Shown here: positions 17,188-26,868 of the stretch, in pieces | Layout of the letters: the number at the start of each line of letters is the position of its first letter | How positions within the stretch are numbered: the stretch's first letter is position 1 | DNA from: Pseudodesulfovibrio sp. 5S69 | GTDB lineage: Bacteria > Desulfobacterota > Desulfovibrionia > Desulfovibrionales > Desulfovibrionaceae | NCBI RefSeq assembly: GCF_037094465.1 | Contig: NZ_CP146609.1 | Span: 3,715,501-3,779,500 of the forward strand | Direction of reading: 5' to 3' | Length of the DNA stretch: 64,000 nt | Translations under genes and position numbers: made by a program | The notes under the pieces: generated by a model | What the model saw: only the letters and a program-made list of their open reading frames with translations | Told to the model about the DNA's origin: nothing | Databases searched by the model: none

Positions 17188-20100
17188 ATGACCGCCCCTG
17201 TCCACCCAAAACCCCTTCTCCTCCGTTCGGACGCGCTTGAGCAATGCGGCTATCTCGACAATTCACCGATGCGCATCCTGTCGGTCACAGCGCAGGCCGG
17301 GTCCGGCAAGACCGTGTTGATCTCCCAATACGAGGAATCCGGCGACACCCCTTTCGCATGGGTCACCTGCGCCCAGCAGCATGCCGACCCCCGCGTCTTT
17401 TTCGAGGACGTTGTCACCGGCCTGGCGAACGCCTGCCCCGCCCTCGACGGCGAGAGGGTCCTTCGACCTCTGCGGCAGCAGTTGAACACGCCGGAATTGA
17501 TCGACATCGGCACCCGGCGGCTCGGGGATGAGGTGGAAAACATCGCCACGCCCCTGGTCCTGGTCATCGACGACGCCCATGTCCTGCAGGAGCACGAACC
17601 GACGCTGCGGCTGATCCGTCAAATCCACGATGCCACCCCCGCCACCCTGCGCCTGATCGTGATCTCGCGCTTTGCGCTGACCCTGGCCGAGCAACCGCTT
17701 TTTGCGAAAAGCAGCCAACTTTTCATCGACGAGTCCATTCTGGCCCTGAGCCGCGAGGAGATAGCCGGGCTGTACAACGGGGTGCTGGGCATCCCGGCGA
17801 GCACGAAACATATCGAAAAACTGCACCAAACGACCCAGGGCTGGATCGCCGGGCTGGTGTTGTTGCGCAACACCGCGAATCCCACGCAATTGAAGCCCTC
17901 CACCTCGGTCCGGGCCATCGGGCGCCATTTCGACGAGTTGACGACCTCTCTGGACAGGGAGTCCTTCCGCGAGCTCCTGCTCGTCGCCAGCCTGTCGGGA
18001 ATTCCCGCCTTGGTGCTGGACAGGCTCGTCTCCTCCCCCCTGCGCGCCTGGCTGGCCGACATGGCCTCGGCCAACCATTTCGTCCGCGCGAACGGCAAGC
18101 CCGGCCAAGCCACATTGCGGCTGCATCAGCTATTTCAGGCCCACCTGCTCCACAAGGCCGAGGACGCCATCCCCGCAGCGGAACGCAACGCCTTCCTCGC
18201 GGAATGCGGGAACGCGATCCTGGAATCCGGGGACCTGGAAGTCGGTCTGGCCTACCTCGCCGAGGCGGAGGCATGGAGCCCTCTTACCGAAGCCCTCAAG
18301 GTCCATGGCCTTGCCATGCTGGCCAACAACCGCCACTGGACGCTGAAGAACATCCTCGACGCCGTGCCGGAGCCGGTCCTTGACGAGAGCGGCTGGTTGA
18401 CCCTGTTGCTCGGCATGGCGCTGTTGAACCTCCAGGGCTCGGACAGCCGCCTGTACCTTACACGGGCGATCGAATTATTCCAGAAGCAGGGCGACCTTGC
18501 CGGAGAGTTGATCGCGACGTGCATGCTCATCAACTCCAACGTCATCATCCTGGGCGAGTTCGGTCGCAAGGCCCACCTGGTGCGACGCGCCGTCGAGCTC
18601 CTTGAATCTCTGGAAGGACAAATCCCCCCACCCCTGATCGAATTGGCCGCCCAGTCCATTGCCCTGGGGTATGCCTATTATGTCTCGGATACCCGCACCG
18701 CTGCCCACTACTTCGATCGGGCCATGGCGCAGAGAAGCGGGCCAACGGACATCACCTCCGATCTCTGGATGCTGGTCAGCAAACTGGCCCTGCTGGGAAT
18801 CGAGGGCAAGATCACGGCCGTACTGGATGCGCTCTCCCCTTTCTTCGCGGAATCGAACGACGCCATGATCAGCCCGACCTTGCGCTACGCCCTGGACATA
18901 TTCCAAGCCAACTTTCTCCTCATGTCGGGCGACCTGATCGGATATCGGGCCATACGGGAACGCCTCCGGACCAAATGGCGAGACCTGAAGACCGACTCCT
19001 TCGTCTCCATCTTCCTGACCGTCTGGGACCTGGACGCACTCATGGCCGACGGGCACTACGACAAAGCGTACAGACTCGCCGGGGACTATGACAAAGAGCA
19101 CCCCGGCATCATCCCACACATGCGCTGCCAGATACTGCACTACCAGATGCTTGCCTCGGCGCTCCTCGGCAAAAAAGAGGAAACGCTCCGCGTCATGCGG
19201 ACCGCCCTGCGCCTGCGGGCCATCGGTGGCGGGCGGTACTTCGTGCTGTTGACGCAGGCTTTTGCCGGCGCGGCGTTTTCCCTGTCGGGAAAACGGGGCA
19301 TCGCGGAGCGTATTTTCGACAATTGTATAAAATCACACGAAAAACACCAGATCAACCAGGCTTATGCCATCTTTGGCTACCGAGCCGCCATGCTTTTGAA
19401 CGCCGGTCGGCGGGAGGAAGCGCGACAAGACATCAAGGCCTTGCTCGGAGAAATGAAACAATACCGGATCCACCACTTTTTCGGTTGGACGCCGGAGATA
19501 ATGCGGCCGGTGCTGTGCGAGGCGGTCAGGGCAGGCATCCAAAAGGACTTTGCCCGTGAGCTGGCGAACCGGCGGATGCTTCTGGACATACTCGACGACG
19601 GGACGCCCGTCCCGTTGCTGCGGATCGACTGCCTGGCGGGCATGGAGTTGTCGTGCGACGGGACGAGCATCCCGGAAAGCGCACTCGCCCCCATGTGGCG
19701 GGACCTGCTGCGACTGCTCTGCGAATCTCCGAACATGGCGCTCGGAGTCGAAGCCGTACGGGAAGAGTTGTGGCCGGGAAGCCCGACGGAGAAGACGCGC
19801 TCAAAACTGGACACCATGCTCTCCCGGCTGCGCGGCAAGATCGGCGCGGTCTTCGGAGAGGAGGCCAAACAACGGCATCTCCAACTCCATGGTCAGAAGC
19901 TGTATCTGAAGCATTGCCTCGTGGACCTGAGCCGGGTCCGTCGTTTGGCCAAGGAAGGCATCGAACTCGTCGCCCGGCGGAAATACTGGCATGCGCACAA
20001 CGCCTTCACCCTCATGCGGCACTGGCTGGGCGACGCCTATGAACATCCCGCCGCCTGGGCGGCCGGACAGGGCCACAGGCAGGCGGTCATGCAGGCGCTG

Positions 20101-20346
20101 GTGGCCTGGACGGACCTGCTCACACGGTCCCACGACCCGAGACAGGCCCTGGAGGTCGCGAAAAAAGCCCTGGCCCTGGACCCCATCAACGACTCCGCCC
20201 AGCGACAGCATTACGACCTGCTCATCCAGCTCAAGCGCCCCGGCGAGGCGCACCAGGGCCTGAGACAATACCGGCGGTCCCTTGAGGATGAAGGGTTCCA
20301 CGAACCGGAGATCGAACAGATCATAGAGAACTTCTTCGAAAGGTAG
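17188..20346 (+). CDS. Large MalT/SARP-like regulator with P-loop NTPase and TPR
   Basis: A 1052-aa regulator. Residues 35-42 form a P-loop (AQAGSGKT), with Walker B near 123-132 (LVLVIDDAHV). That is a MalT-type STAND NTPase domain, followed by several hundred residues of TPR-like helices. The C-terminus holds a winged-helix unit (about 830-880, LWPGSPTEKTRSKLDTMLSRLR) and a bacterial transcriptional activator domain (about 900-1050), as in SARP regulators, rather than a LuxR helix-turn-helix. ATG 17188 is the first start after an in-frame stop; its ribosome-binding site is weak. The ligand is unknown. Neighbouring envelope genes are plausible targets. Confidence 0.8.
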   Translation: MTAPVHPKPLLLRSDALEQCGYLDNSPMRILSVTAQAGSGKTVLISQYEESGDTPFAWVTCAQQHADPRVFFEDVVTGLANACPALDGERVLRPLRQQLNTPELIDIGTRRLGDEVENIATPLVLVIDDAHVLQEHEPTLRLIRQIHDATPATLRLIVISRFALTLAEQPLFAKSSQLFIDESILALSREEIAGLYNGVLGIPASTKHIEKLHQTTQGWIAGLVLLRNTANPTQLKPSTSVRAIGRHFDELTTSLDRESFRELLLVASLSGIPALVLDRLVSSPLRAWLADMASANHFVRANGKPGQATLRLHQLFQAHLLHKAEDAIPAAERNAFLAECGNAILESGDLEVGLAYLAEAEAWSPLTEALKVHGLAMLANNRHWTLKNILDAVPEPVLDESGWLTLLLGMALLNLQGSDSRLYLTRAIELFQKQGDLAGELIATCMLINSNVIILGEFGRKAHLVRRAVELLESLEGQIPPPLIELAAQSIALGYAYYVSDTRTAAHYFDRAMAQRSGPTDITSDLWMLVSKLALLGIEGKITAVLDALSPFFAESNDAMISPTLRYALDIFQANFLLMSGDLIGYRAIRERLRTKWRDLKTDSFVSIFLTVWDLDALMADGHYDKAYRLAGDYDKEHPGIIPHMRCQILHYQMLASALLGKKEETLRVMRTALRLRAIGGGRYFVLLTQAFAGAAFSLSGKRGIAERIFDNCIKSHEKHQINQAYAIFGYRAAMLLNAGRREEARQDIKALLGEMKQYRIHHFFGWTPEIMRPVLCEAVRAGIQKDFARELANRRMLLDILDDGTPVPLLRIDCLAGMELSCDGTSIPESALAPMWRDLLRLLCESPNMALGVEAVREELWPGSPTEKTRSKLDTMLSRLRGKIGAVFGEEAKQRHLQLHGQKLYLKHCLVDLSRVRRLAKEGIELVARRKYWHAHNAFTLMRHWLGDAYEHPAAWAAGQGHRQAVMQALVAWTDLLTRSHDPRQALEVAKKALALDPINDSAQRQHYDLLIQLKRPGEAHQGLRQYRRSLEDEGFHEPEIEQIIENFFER

Positions 20347-20840
20347 CTCGCGTACGCCGCCCGGCGGCCCCCTCCCGCGGGTCGGAGCCGACGCAGCGCA
20401 GCCCCCGGCGCGTCTCCGAGGTCCGCCGACCCGTTTTCCCGCAACCGGCTTCCGGCGCTCCCCGGACGCCCCTCGCTCCAGCCTCCTGCGACTCGTCATG
20501 CCTCCCGGCTTCCGGCCATCCACCCGCCGGAAAAGATCATCGTAAGACCGACAGTATATAAAGATCCCCCTCTGGGTCGCGGACGGCGCGCCGCCCGGCG
20601 CCCGCAGCCCGACGGATACGGGAGCCACGCCGGGGAAGCGCCGGCGTCAAAGCCGAGCGTAGGTTGAACGACCGCAGTTCGCGCTACGCTTTCGCTCCAG
20701 GTTCCCTAGACTGGCCATAGCCTGGATCAACGTCATCCGGCGGGCCCGGGCGCGGCAACGCCACGCTGCCGCACGCAAACGCATCCCGTCGCGGACGGGG
20801 AAGCGGATATTGCAGGCGGACAACCCTGAAAGGAACTGGC
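20347..20840. other. Intergenic region before the DUF4203-like gene
   Basis: About 490 bp without a believable gene. It carries an inverted repeat AGCGTAG (20656-20662) / CTACGCT (20684-20690), matching the site at 16154-16190, and about 150 bp before the next start codon. Otherwise GC-rich with no terminator-like hairpin that I could confirm after the regulator. Confidence 0.4.
20656..20690. repeat. Inverted repeat AGCGTAG-N21-CTACGCT
   Basis: Seven-base arms with the same 28-bp arm spacing as 16154-16190. The pair flanks the regulator gene at 17188-20346, each copy about 150-160 bp upstream of an outward-facing gene. This symmetry suggests an operator, possibly for that regulator. Confidence 0.4.
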
Positions 20841-21602
20841 ATGGAACTCAATGCACTGTTGCAACAAGGCGGCATTCTCTTCCTGACGGTCATGCTCGCC
20901 GGCGGCACCGCCCTGAACTATTTCGGTCTGCGGCTCCAGTATATCGCGCTTTTCCTGGCGGGCGCGCTGTTCGGAACATTCCTGGGCTCGGGCGGGTCGA
21001 TCCTGTCCGGTCACGACGGGCTCGCCGCCGTCCTCATAACCCTGTTCACCGCGCTCGCCTGCGGGCTGCTGACGGTCTTCCTGACGCGGTTCACCGTGTT
21101 TATCCTCGGCGGCTTCATCGGTGCCCTGCTCGCAGCCTCGACGGGACACGGCGAGCCGCTGATTCTGGCCCTCGCCGGGTTCGCCTGCGGCACCCTGACC
21201 GCCGCCCTCCTTGATCTCGGCATAATACTGATCACGTCCTTCAGCGGCTCGCTGCTGATGTTTCACGGGCTGGTCAACCTTCATTCGTTGGCGACGGATG
21301 GACACACCGCCTCCGTCTCCGGGGCCACGCTCAACTATGCCGAGCGCCTGATCGAGGCCGTCAGCCGTGACGGCCTCCAGGGCCTGGACCGGACGTTCCA
21401 GGGCGACGGCTGGCTGCTCGGCCTGCTGTTCCTGTCGGGCGCGCTGGTCCAGTTCGGGGTGAATGCGCGCCGGAAGAAGCCCGCGCCCGTCCGGGGAATG
21501 GGAGCGGGAGACACCGGACCCGCCGCCGCGGATACCCGAAACCCCACACTCTCCGGGGGCCGGTATCCCGAGGAAGTGACCCCCGGCAGCCAGGTGGAAT
21601 AG
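20841..21602 (+). CDS. DUF4203/TMEM198-like multi-pass membrane protein
   Basis: A 253-aa protein with about seven closely packed hydrophobic helices in the first 165 residues, rich in Gly/Ala/Leu (for example ALFLAGALFGTFLGSGGSIL). A further helix lies near 195-210 and a basic, proline-rich tail follows. This resembles TMEM198/DUF4203 membrane proteins, whose bacterial role is unknown. Start ATG at 20841 with AAAGGAACTGGC upstream. An AGCGTAG inverted repeat lies about 150 bp upstream. No partner is evident. Confidence 0.6.
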   Translation: MELNALLQQGGILFLTVMLAGGTALNYFGLRLQYIALFLAGALFGTFLGSGGSILSGHDGLAAVLITLFTALACGLLTVFLTRFTVFILGGFIGALLAASTGHGEPLILALAGFACGTLTAALLDLGIILITSFSGSLLMFHGLVNLHSLATDGHTASVSGATLNYAERLIEAVSRDGLQGLDRTFQGDGWLLGLLFLSGALVQFGVNARRKKPAPVRGMGAGDTGPAAADTRNPTLSGGRYPEEVTPGSQVE

Positions 21603-21797
21603 CCGGTATATCCAGGGAAGGACATGGCCGGACACCTGTACCGGTCAAGGAGAGACGGCCAAGCAAAAATCTCCGGCGGACATGCGCCCGACGGACCTAT
21701 CCACTGGACGCGGCCGACACGGAACCGCCTGAATTATATTTTAAAGGCGATGTTCGCCGAAGGACCTTTGAAACACCTCACCGCAGTTTGGAGAGTC

Positions 21798-23705
21798 ATG
21801 CCCAAGAGGATTCCGTTCTTATTCGTATGCCTGTCCGTCGCCGTATTCCTTACGGGTTGCAAGCCGAGCATCGGTTCCATAAACCGATTTCTCCAAAACG
21901 GTGCCGGTTCCGAGGAGCTTTCGCCGGAGACCAAAGCATTGTTTGCCGCCGCCCTAGACGGGGACACCGACGAAATGCGCAGGCTCATCGACCAGGGAGC
22001 GGATATCCTTGCGATCTCGGGCGACGATCACCAGACCGTCCTGCATGCGGCCACCCTTTCAGGGAACCCGCAGGCGATTAGATTTTGTATCGACCGGGGA
22101 GTCTCCCCGTCTTCAACGGATTCCCGCAATCACATCCCGCTGCTTGTAGCGGCCTATGACGGCTGCCTGGAATGCGTCAGGCTCCTGGTGGAAGCGGGAG
22201 CCGATGTGAATGCGGCGGACTCCCGTTCCACCACGGCGCTGCACAGGGCGATCATCAACGACAGGCGATCCGTCATCGAGTATCTGCTGCAAAGGGGAGC
22301 GGCCGTGAATGCCCCATCCTGGGATGGGACTCCCCTTTTTCTGGCGGCGAAACAGGGGGATGTCGGACTCATTCAGCTTCTGCTGGATCGGGGAGCGGAC
22401 ATCAACGCGCAGGCCGCGAACTGGTCGACCCCCCTGCACGAGGCCGCAAAGGCGGGGAAAATCGAAGCCGTCGAATTCCTGATGTCCAAGGGGCTTCGGG
22501 TCACGGCGAGAAAAATAGACGGCTCGAACGTGCTGCACATTGCCGCGTCCCGTGGGGACCTGGAGTTGACCCGATTTTTCCTGGCGCAGGGCGTGGCCAT
22601 CGATCAGCGTGAAACAACGGGTAAAACACCGCTGTATCTGGCCGTGTCCAATAACCATCTGGATGTGGCGGAATGTCTCATTCACAACGGTGCGGATGTC
22701 AATGCGGCCACGGTCGCGGGGCGCACCGTTCTTTTTGACGCAGCCGGGGAAGGAGACCAGGCGGCCATGGCTTTTCTCCTTTCCCGTGGAGCGGATATAA
22801 ACAAAACCACGGCCGCGGGGCGTACCGTTCTTTTCGACGCCGCCGGAAAAGGGGATCTGGCGACCCTGGGCCTGCTCCTTTCCCGTGGCGCGGACATCAA
22901 CAAGGCCGATCCCTCCGGCAAGACCGCCCTGTTCGTGTCGGCCGATAAAGGCGATTTGATCACCACGCAATTTCTCATCGACCATGGCGCCATGGTCTCC
23001 GGCGGCAATGCCTGCCGGCAAGAGGGGACGCCCCTGCACGAGGCTGCGGAACGATGTGACCTCAATATGGTCAAACTCCTCGTCGAAGCCGGAGCTCCCG
23101 TGAATTCGACGGACGGCCGGGGCCACACCCCCCTGTACTACGGGTTGGATCAATTCCGGGGAAGCGAAGAACAGTTCCAGGTCGTACGGTACCTGCTGCA
23201 AAAAGGGGCCTCTCTGCCGGACGAAGCATTGACGCTCGTCATCAAGAAGGAAAACGACTTGCGGCTGATTCGGCTCTTGCTCGACAGCGGCGCGGACGTC
23301 AACGCCAAAAGCAAGGACGGCATGCCCGTGGTGGGCCTGGCGATTGAAAGCCGAAGCCTCGACCTGATCAAACTCATTGTTTCAAGCGGTGCGGATATCA
23401 ACGCAAAAGACGGCAGAGGTCATTCCGTCCTTTTTCTGGGCATGTCCAATCATCCTGAAATAACCAATTATCTGATCCGGTCGGGGGCAGATGTGACCGT
23501 CACCGACGGATGGGGAGTCACGCCGCTCCACAAGGCTGTTGAATACGATCACACTGAAACCATCAAGCTCTTGATCCTCGCCGGAGCGGACAGCAACGCC
23601 AAGAGCGACTTCGGGGGCACGCCGCTGAACCGGGCCAGGGGCCAGTACGGCCCCCATTCGGACCTTGTCCATTTCATGATGAACGGGGGGCCCGAAAAGA
23701 AGTAG
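21798..23705 (+). CDS. Ankyrin-repeat lipoprotein
   Basis: A 635-aa lipoprotein. Start ATG at 21798 (behind GGAGAG) gives a signal with lipobox LTGC near residue 20. From about residue 45 to the end the protein is built of roughly sixteen ankyrin repeats of about 33 aa, with the typical G.TPLHEAA..G and LL..GADIN turns. Two repeats around 22721 and 22820 are nearly identical at DNA level, with a 99-bp period. Codon use is visibly less GC-biased than in the transport operon. A surface or periplasmic binding scaffold is likely; partner unknown. Confidence 0.85.
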   Translation: MPKRIPFLFVCLSVAVFLTGCKPSIGSINRFLQNGAGSEELSPETKALFAAALDGDTDEMRRLIDQGADILAISGDDHQTVLHAATLSGNPQAIRFCIDRGVSPSSTDSRNHIPLLVAAYDGCLECVRLLVEAGADVNAADSRSTTALHRAIINDRRSVIEYLLQRGAAVNAPSWDGTPLFLAAKQGDVGLIQLLLDRGADINAQAANWSTPLHEAAKAGKIEAVEFLMSKGLRVTARKIDGSNVLHIAASRGDLELTRFFLAQGVAIDQRETTGKTPLYLAVSNNHLDVAECLIHNGADVNAATVAGRTVLFDAAGEGDQAAMAFLLSRGADINKTTAAGRTVLFDAAGKGDLATLGLLLSRGADINKADPSGKTALFVSADKGDLITTQFLIDHGAMVSGGNACRQEGTPLHEAAERCDLNMVKLLVEAGAPVNSTDGRGHTPLYYGLDQFRGSEEQFQVVRYLLQKGASLPDEALTLVIKKENDLRLIRLLLDSGADVNAKSKDGMPVVGLAIESRSLDLIKLIVSSGADINAKDGRGHSVLFLGMSNHPEITNYLIRSGADVTVTDGWGVTPLHKAVEYDHTETIKLLILAGADSNAKSDFGGTPLNRARGQYGPHSDLVHFMMNGGPEKK

Positions 23706-23806
23706 CCGAGGAACCCGGGCCGGGAGAAGCCGTCGACACGGCCCAGATTTGACGCAAGGCGCGGGGCCCGGCCGTATCGGCGGCGGAAGCGCCCGCCCGG
23801 AATTCC

Positions 23807-24427
23807 CTACAGCGAGGGTTCCCAGGTTGGGGCGAGTTCCTTCGCTTTGGCAAGCTCCGCCGGGGACATCGTCCCGAGGACCTTTCGCATCAGCTTGTCT
23901 TCCGCCAGATCGCGGGCCACGTTCCCGTCTTTGGTCTCATCGCACAGCTTGATCGCCTGATTCGCTCAAAGGTACGCTTGGACGGAATCCTTTTCGACCC
24001 CGTTTCCGTCAAGGCAAAGCATGCTCATGTATATGGCGCCATAGGGGCTCCCGCCCTTTGCCGCCCGTGAAAAATGCTCCGCAGCCATGCCCGCGTCCTT
24101 GGGGACTCCCTTGCCCTCGATGTAGAGGACGCCCAGCTTGAAGTCCGCTTGCGGGTACCCGAGTTTCTGGGCCTCCCGGTACCATCTCACGGCGGCGGCC
24201 ATATTCTTCTTCCCGCCGATTCCCTTCTCCGCCCTTTCTCCCAGCCGATATGCCCCCCTGGGGTCCCCGTTATTCGCCGCTTCCTCGAAGAAGTCCTGGG
24301 CCATGGAATGCTGGCCGATATTATCACTCAGTACGCCCGCCACCAATGGATCCGCCGGCGGATGAGGCGAACACGCGGACATCAGGGGAAAAAAAGCCAA
24401 CAGCGACAGGACCAACACTCTTTTCAC
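23807..24427 (-). pseudogene. Sel1-repeat lipoprotein with an in-frame TGA
   Basis: Start GTG at 24427, with AAGGAG upstream, encodes a lipoprotein signal (LMSAC lipobox) and Sel1-like repeats (GDPRGAYRLGERAEKG, ADFKLGVLYIEGKGV). Codon 154 (23968-23966) is TGA. The same frame then continues for 52 coding-like codons (ANQAIKLCDETKDGN..., ending TWEPSL) to TAG at 23807. Sel1 repeats usually have Trp at this place (AYLWANQA), so TGG to TGA mutation is the simplest reading. Without readthrough the product is 153 aa and loses its last repeat and tail. Selenocysteine insertion seems unlikely. Confidence 0.75.
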
Positions 24428-24534
24428 GACAATTCTCCTTTTTCATCAACCGGCGCCGCGATCTTCCCGGCATACCCGGCGTCGAACGGCTCTTTTGACG
24501 GCTACCGGAAGGAAGCGGTCGGCCTTTCGCCTTC

Positions 24535-26868
24535 TCATCGTGCCCCGCGGCCTGCCTCCGAGCGCATTTTTCCGACTTCCTCGACCACATATTCCTTCAG
24601 GAACTTGAGATTCTCGTTGCCGGGGTCCATGCGCAGGGCCTCGTCCACCACGGCCAGGGCCTTGCCGTCGCGACCCGCGCCGAGCAGGTAACGGACGTAG
24701 ACCTGGCGCAGCCGGAAGTCATAGGGAAACGTGCCGGTCGCGGCTTCCAGGGTCTTTCCGGCCCGGTCGTTCTGGCCCAGTTCCATCAGTGCGTAGGCGG
24801 TGTAGAGGCTCACGTCCCGGTCGGCCCCGTAGCGCGCGGACCGGGCCAGCTCCACCAGGGCGTCGCCGTACTTGCGCCGGTTGAAGAGCTCGATGCCGCA
24901 CGCCTTGTGCTCCTCCAGCCGCTTGGCGATCTGCTCCGCCGACAGGTCCTCGTCCTCCATGAGGGCCAGCACCTTGCCGTCGGGATAGGGGGCGTCGAGC
25001 ACGCTCTTGAGGATGACCTGCTCGGACACCCCGGCCTTGTCCGCCGTGGTCGCGCCCAGGAAGTTCGCGCGCACGGCCAGTTGCCTGCGGGCGTCGATGT
25101 TGCGCTCGTTCTGATGGATGTTGTTGTGGTCCAGGACAAGCTCGCCGCCCGCGTAGGCCACGCCGGTCCCGTTGCCGGTCAGGGAGGATTCGGCCAGGAC
25201 GCCCTCGCCGCCGTCCACGGACAGGGCCCGCGTCCAGCCGGTCAGGTCCACGTCGCGCAGTTCGAACACGCCGCCGGACAGGACCAGGCCGTCGCCGCCC
25301 GCGCCGTGGGCATCGACGTCTTCCATGCGCAATGATCCCGAGCCGGACACGGCGGGCGCACAGCCGGACAGGGCAGCCCCGGACAGGTCGGCCGCGCCGC
25401 CCTCCTCCACCGTAATGCCGCGCCACGTGCCGCCGGTCAGGACCACCGGGGCATCCTTTTCGCCCTCGACCGCCAGCCTGCCGAGCACGGTCAGGCCCAC
25501 CCCGTCGGCAAAGGTAAGCTTTGAACCGCGCATGACGGTCAGGGCCTGGTCCGCCGGGACCACGGCATCACGCTCGACACGGTAGTTGCCGGTGATGAGC
25601 GTGCCGGTCAGCTCCCCGCCCACGGCCAATTCGTCGAAACGGGGCATGACCACCTCGGCGGGCGTACCGGGCCTGGAAAGGTTGCGCGCTCCGTCTTCGG
25701 AGCGGATGCGGTAGTAATAGGTCCGGCCCTGCTCCACATCGCCGTCCACGAAGGCGGCGTCCTCGATGCGGGCGATGCGCGTGAACTCCCCGACGGGGTT
25801 GTCGTTGCGCTCCACCACGAAGGCCGCGACCTCCTCGCCGGACGGCAGTCGCCAGCCCATGTGCACGCCGTCGCTCTCGGCCCTGAAGACCGCCTTTTCC
25901 GGGGCCTCGGGCGGTACGCCGTCCAGGGCGACCAGGGCCCCGGCCTCGGTCCACTCCCGCTCGGCCCCGTTCAGGCGGGCCACGCGCACGGTCAGGGGTT
26001 GGCCCGCCGTCCGGTCGCCCTCGCGGACCACGTAGACGCCCTCGTACTCGCCCTCGCCGACCATCTTGAGCGGGATGCCCCGGCGGAAGTCGCCGATGTC
26101 GAACGAGCCGACCAGGTCCTTTTCGGCAAAGACCTTGACCGCCACCCTGTCGCCCACGCCGAAGGTTCCCACGTCGACGTTGCTGTCCACGAGCATGATC
26201 TCCGGCAGGCTCTGCCCTTCCAGGCAATCGGGCATGATCTGGGCCATCTTCCAGCCCCAGTCATAGACCACGTGGCGGAACTGCTTCTGCGGCGAATCGC
26301 TCAGGAACGCGCCCACCAGGGTGCTGGCGATGCCGCCCAGGCTCACCGGGATGGAGAACTTGCGCTTGTCCGCGGTCTCGGTCCAGGAGCCGATCTCGCG
26401 CCCGGAGGCGTCCACCATGCGGGCCCCCGCGCTGAGCATGAAATTTTCCACGGCGGCCACGTTGACCATGGCCCAGCCGGAGATGTCCACGTAAACCACC
26501 CCCTGCACGCCCAGAAGCCTGCACAACGCCTTCGGCTCCATGGTCCGCCACTCCGGGTGGTCATGCAGCTTGCGGTCCACCGCCTGGATCAGCAGAGGCC
26601 GGTATCCCTTGCCCGCCAGATGGTTGTGCAGCACGTTGCGGGCCAGCCCGCCGACGAACCCGGCTTCCTCGGGGTCTACCTTCCGGCTCTCCGTTGCCGC
26701 CTCGGCCTGGGCCACGCTCGCGGGGAGCACGGCCACGACCTGGGGCACGTCCTGCTCCATGGCATAGGCCCCCGGCCCCTCGGCCTTTCTGCCGGCCAGA
26801 CAGGACGCCAGCGCCAGGCAGACAACCACCGTCAGCACAACATTCCGCATTCCGTACACCCTGTTCAC
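24535..26868 (-). CDS. Multidomain lipoprotein: GNA1162-like, FN3, beta-helix, TPR
   Basis: A 777-aa lipoprotein with lipobox near residue 23 (LALASC). Residues about 40-215 resemble the GNA1162/DUF799 family (VVAVLP start, GLARNVLHNHLAGKGY). An Ig/fibronectin-III-like part spans about 300-405 (PPEAPEKAVF ... YYYRIRSEDG), then a right-handed beta-helix of short repeats (about 440-590). TPR helices fill the end (about 625-777). Start GTG 26868 overlaps the upstream stop (GTGA) and has GAGGAG 8 nt upstream. A large outer-membrane-anchored scaffold is likely. It is cotranscribed with the AsmA-like gene. Confidence 0.72.
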   Translation of the reverse strand: MNRVYGMRNVVLTVVVCLALASCLAGRKAEGPGAYAMEQDVPQVVAVLPASVAQAEAATESRKVDPEEAGFVGGLARNVLHNHLAGKGYRPLLIQAVDRKLHDHPEWRTMEPKALCRLLGVQGVVYVDISGWAMVNVAAVENFMLSAGARMVDASGREIGSWTETADKRKFSIPVSLGGIASTLVGAFLSDSPQKQFRHVVYDWGWKMAQIMPDCLEGQSLPEIMLVDSNVDVGTFGVGDRVAVKVFAEKDLVGSFDIGDFRRGIPLKMVGEGEYEGVYVVREGDRTAGQPLTVRVARLNGAEREWTEAGALVALDGVPPEAPEKAVFRAESDGVHMGWRLPSGEEVAAFVVERNDNPVGEFTRIARIEDAAFVDGDVEQGRTYYYRIRSEDGARNLSRPGTPAEVVMPRFDELAVGGELTGTLITGNYRVERDAVVPADQALTVMRGSKLTFADGVGLTVLGRLAVEGEKDAPVVLTGGTWRGITVEEGGAADLSGAALSGCAPAVSGSGSLRMEDVDAHGAGGDGLVLSGGVFELRDVDLTGWTRALSVDGGEGVLAESSLTGNGTGVAYAGGELVLDHNNIHQNERNIDARRQLAVRANFLGATTADKAGVSEQVILKSVLDAPYPDGKVLALMEDEDLSAEQIAKRLEEHKACGIELFNRRKYGDALVELARSARYGADRDVSLYTAYALMELGQNDRAGKTLEAATGTFPYDFRLRQVYVRYLLGAGRDGKALAVVDEALRMDPGNENLKFLKEYVVEEVGKMRSEAGRGAR

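Noticed and set aside
23966..23968. Selenocysteine codon in the Sel1 lipoprotein
   Set aside because: The position matches a conserved tryptophan of Sel1 repeats, and no partner redox cysteine or obvious hairpin supports Sec.
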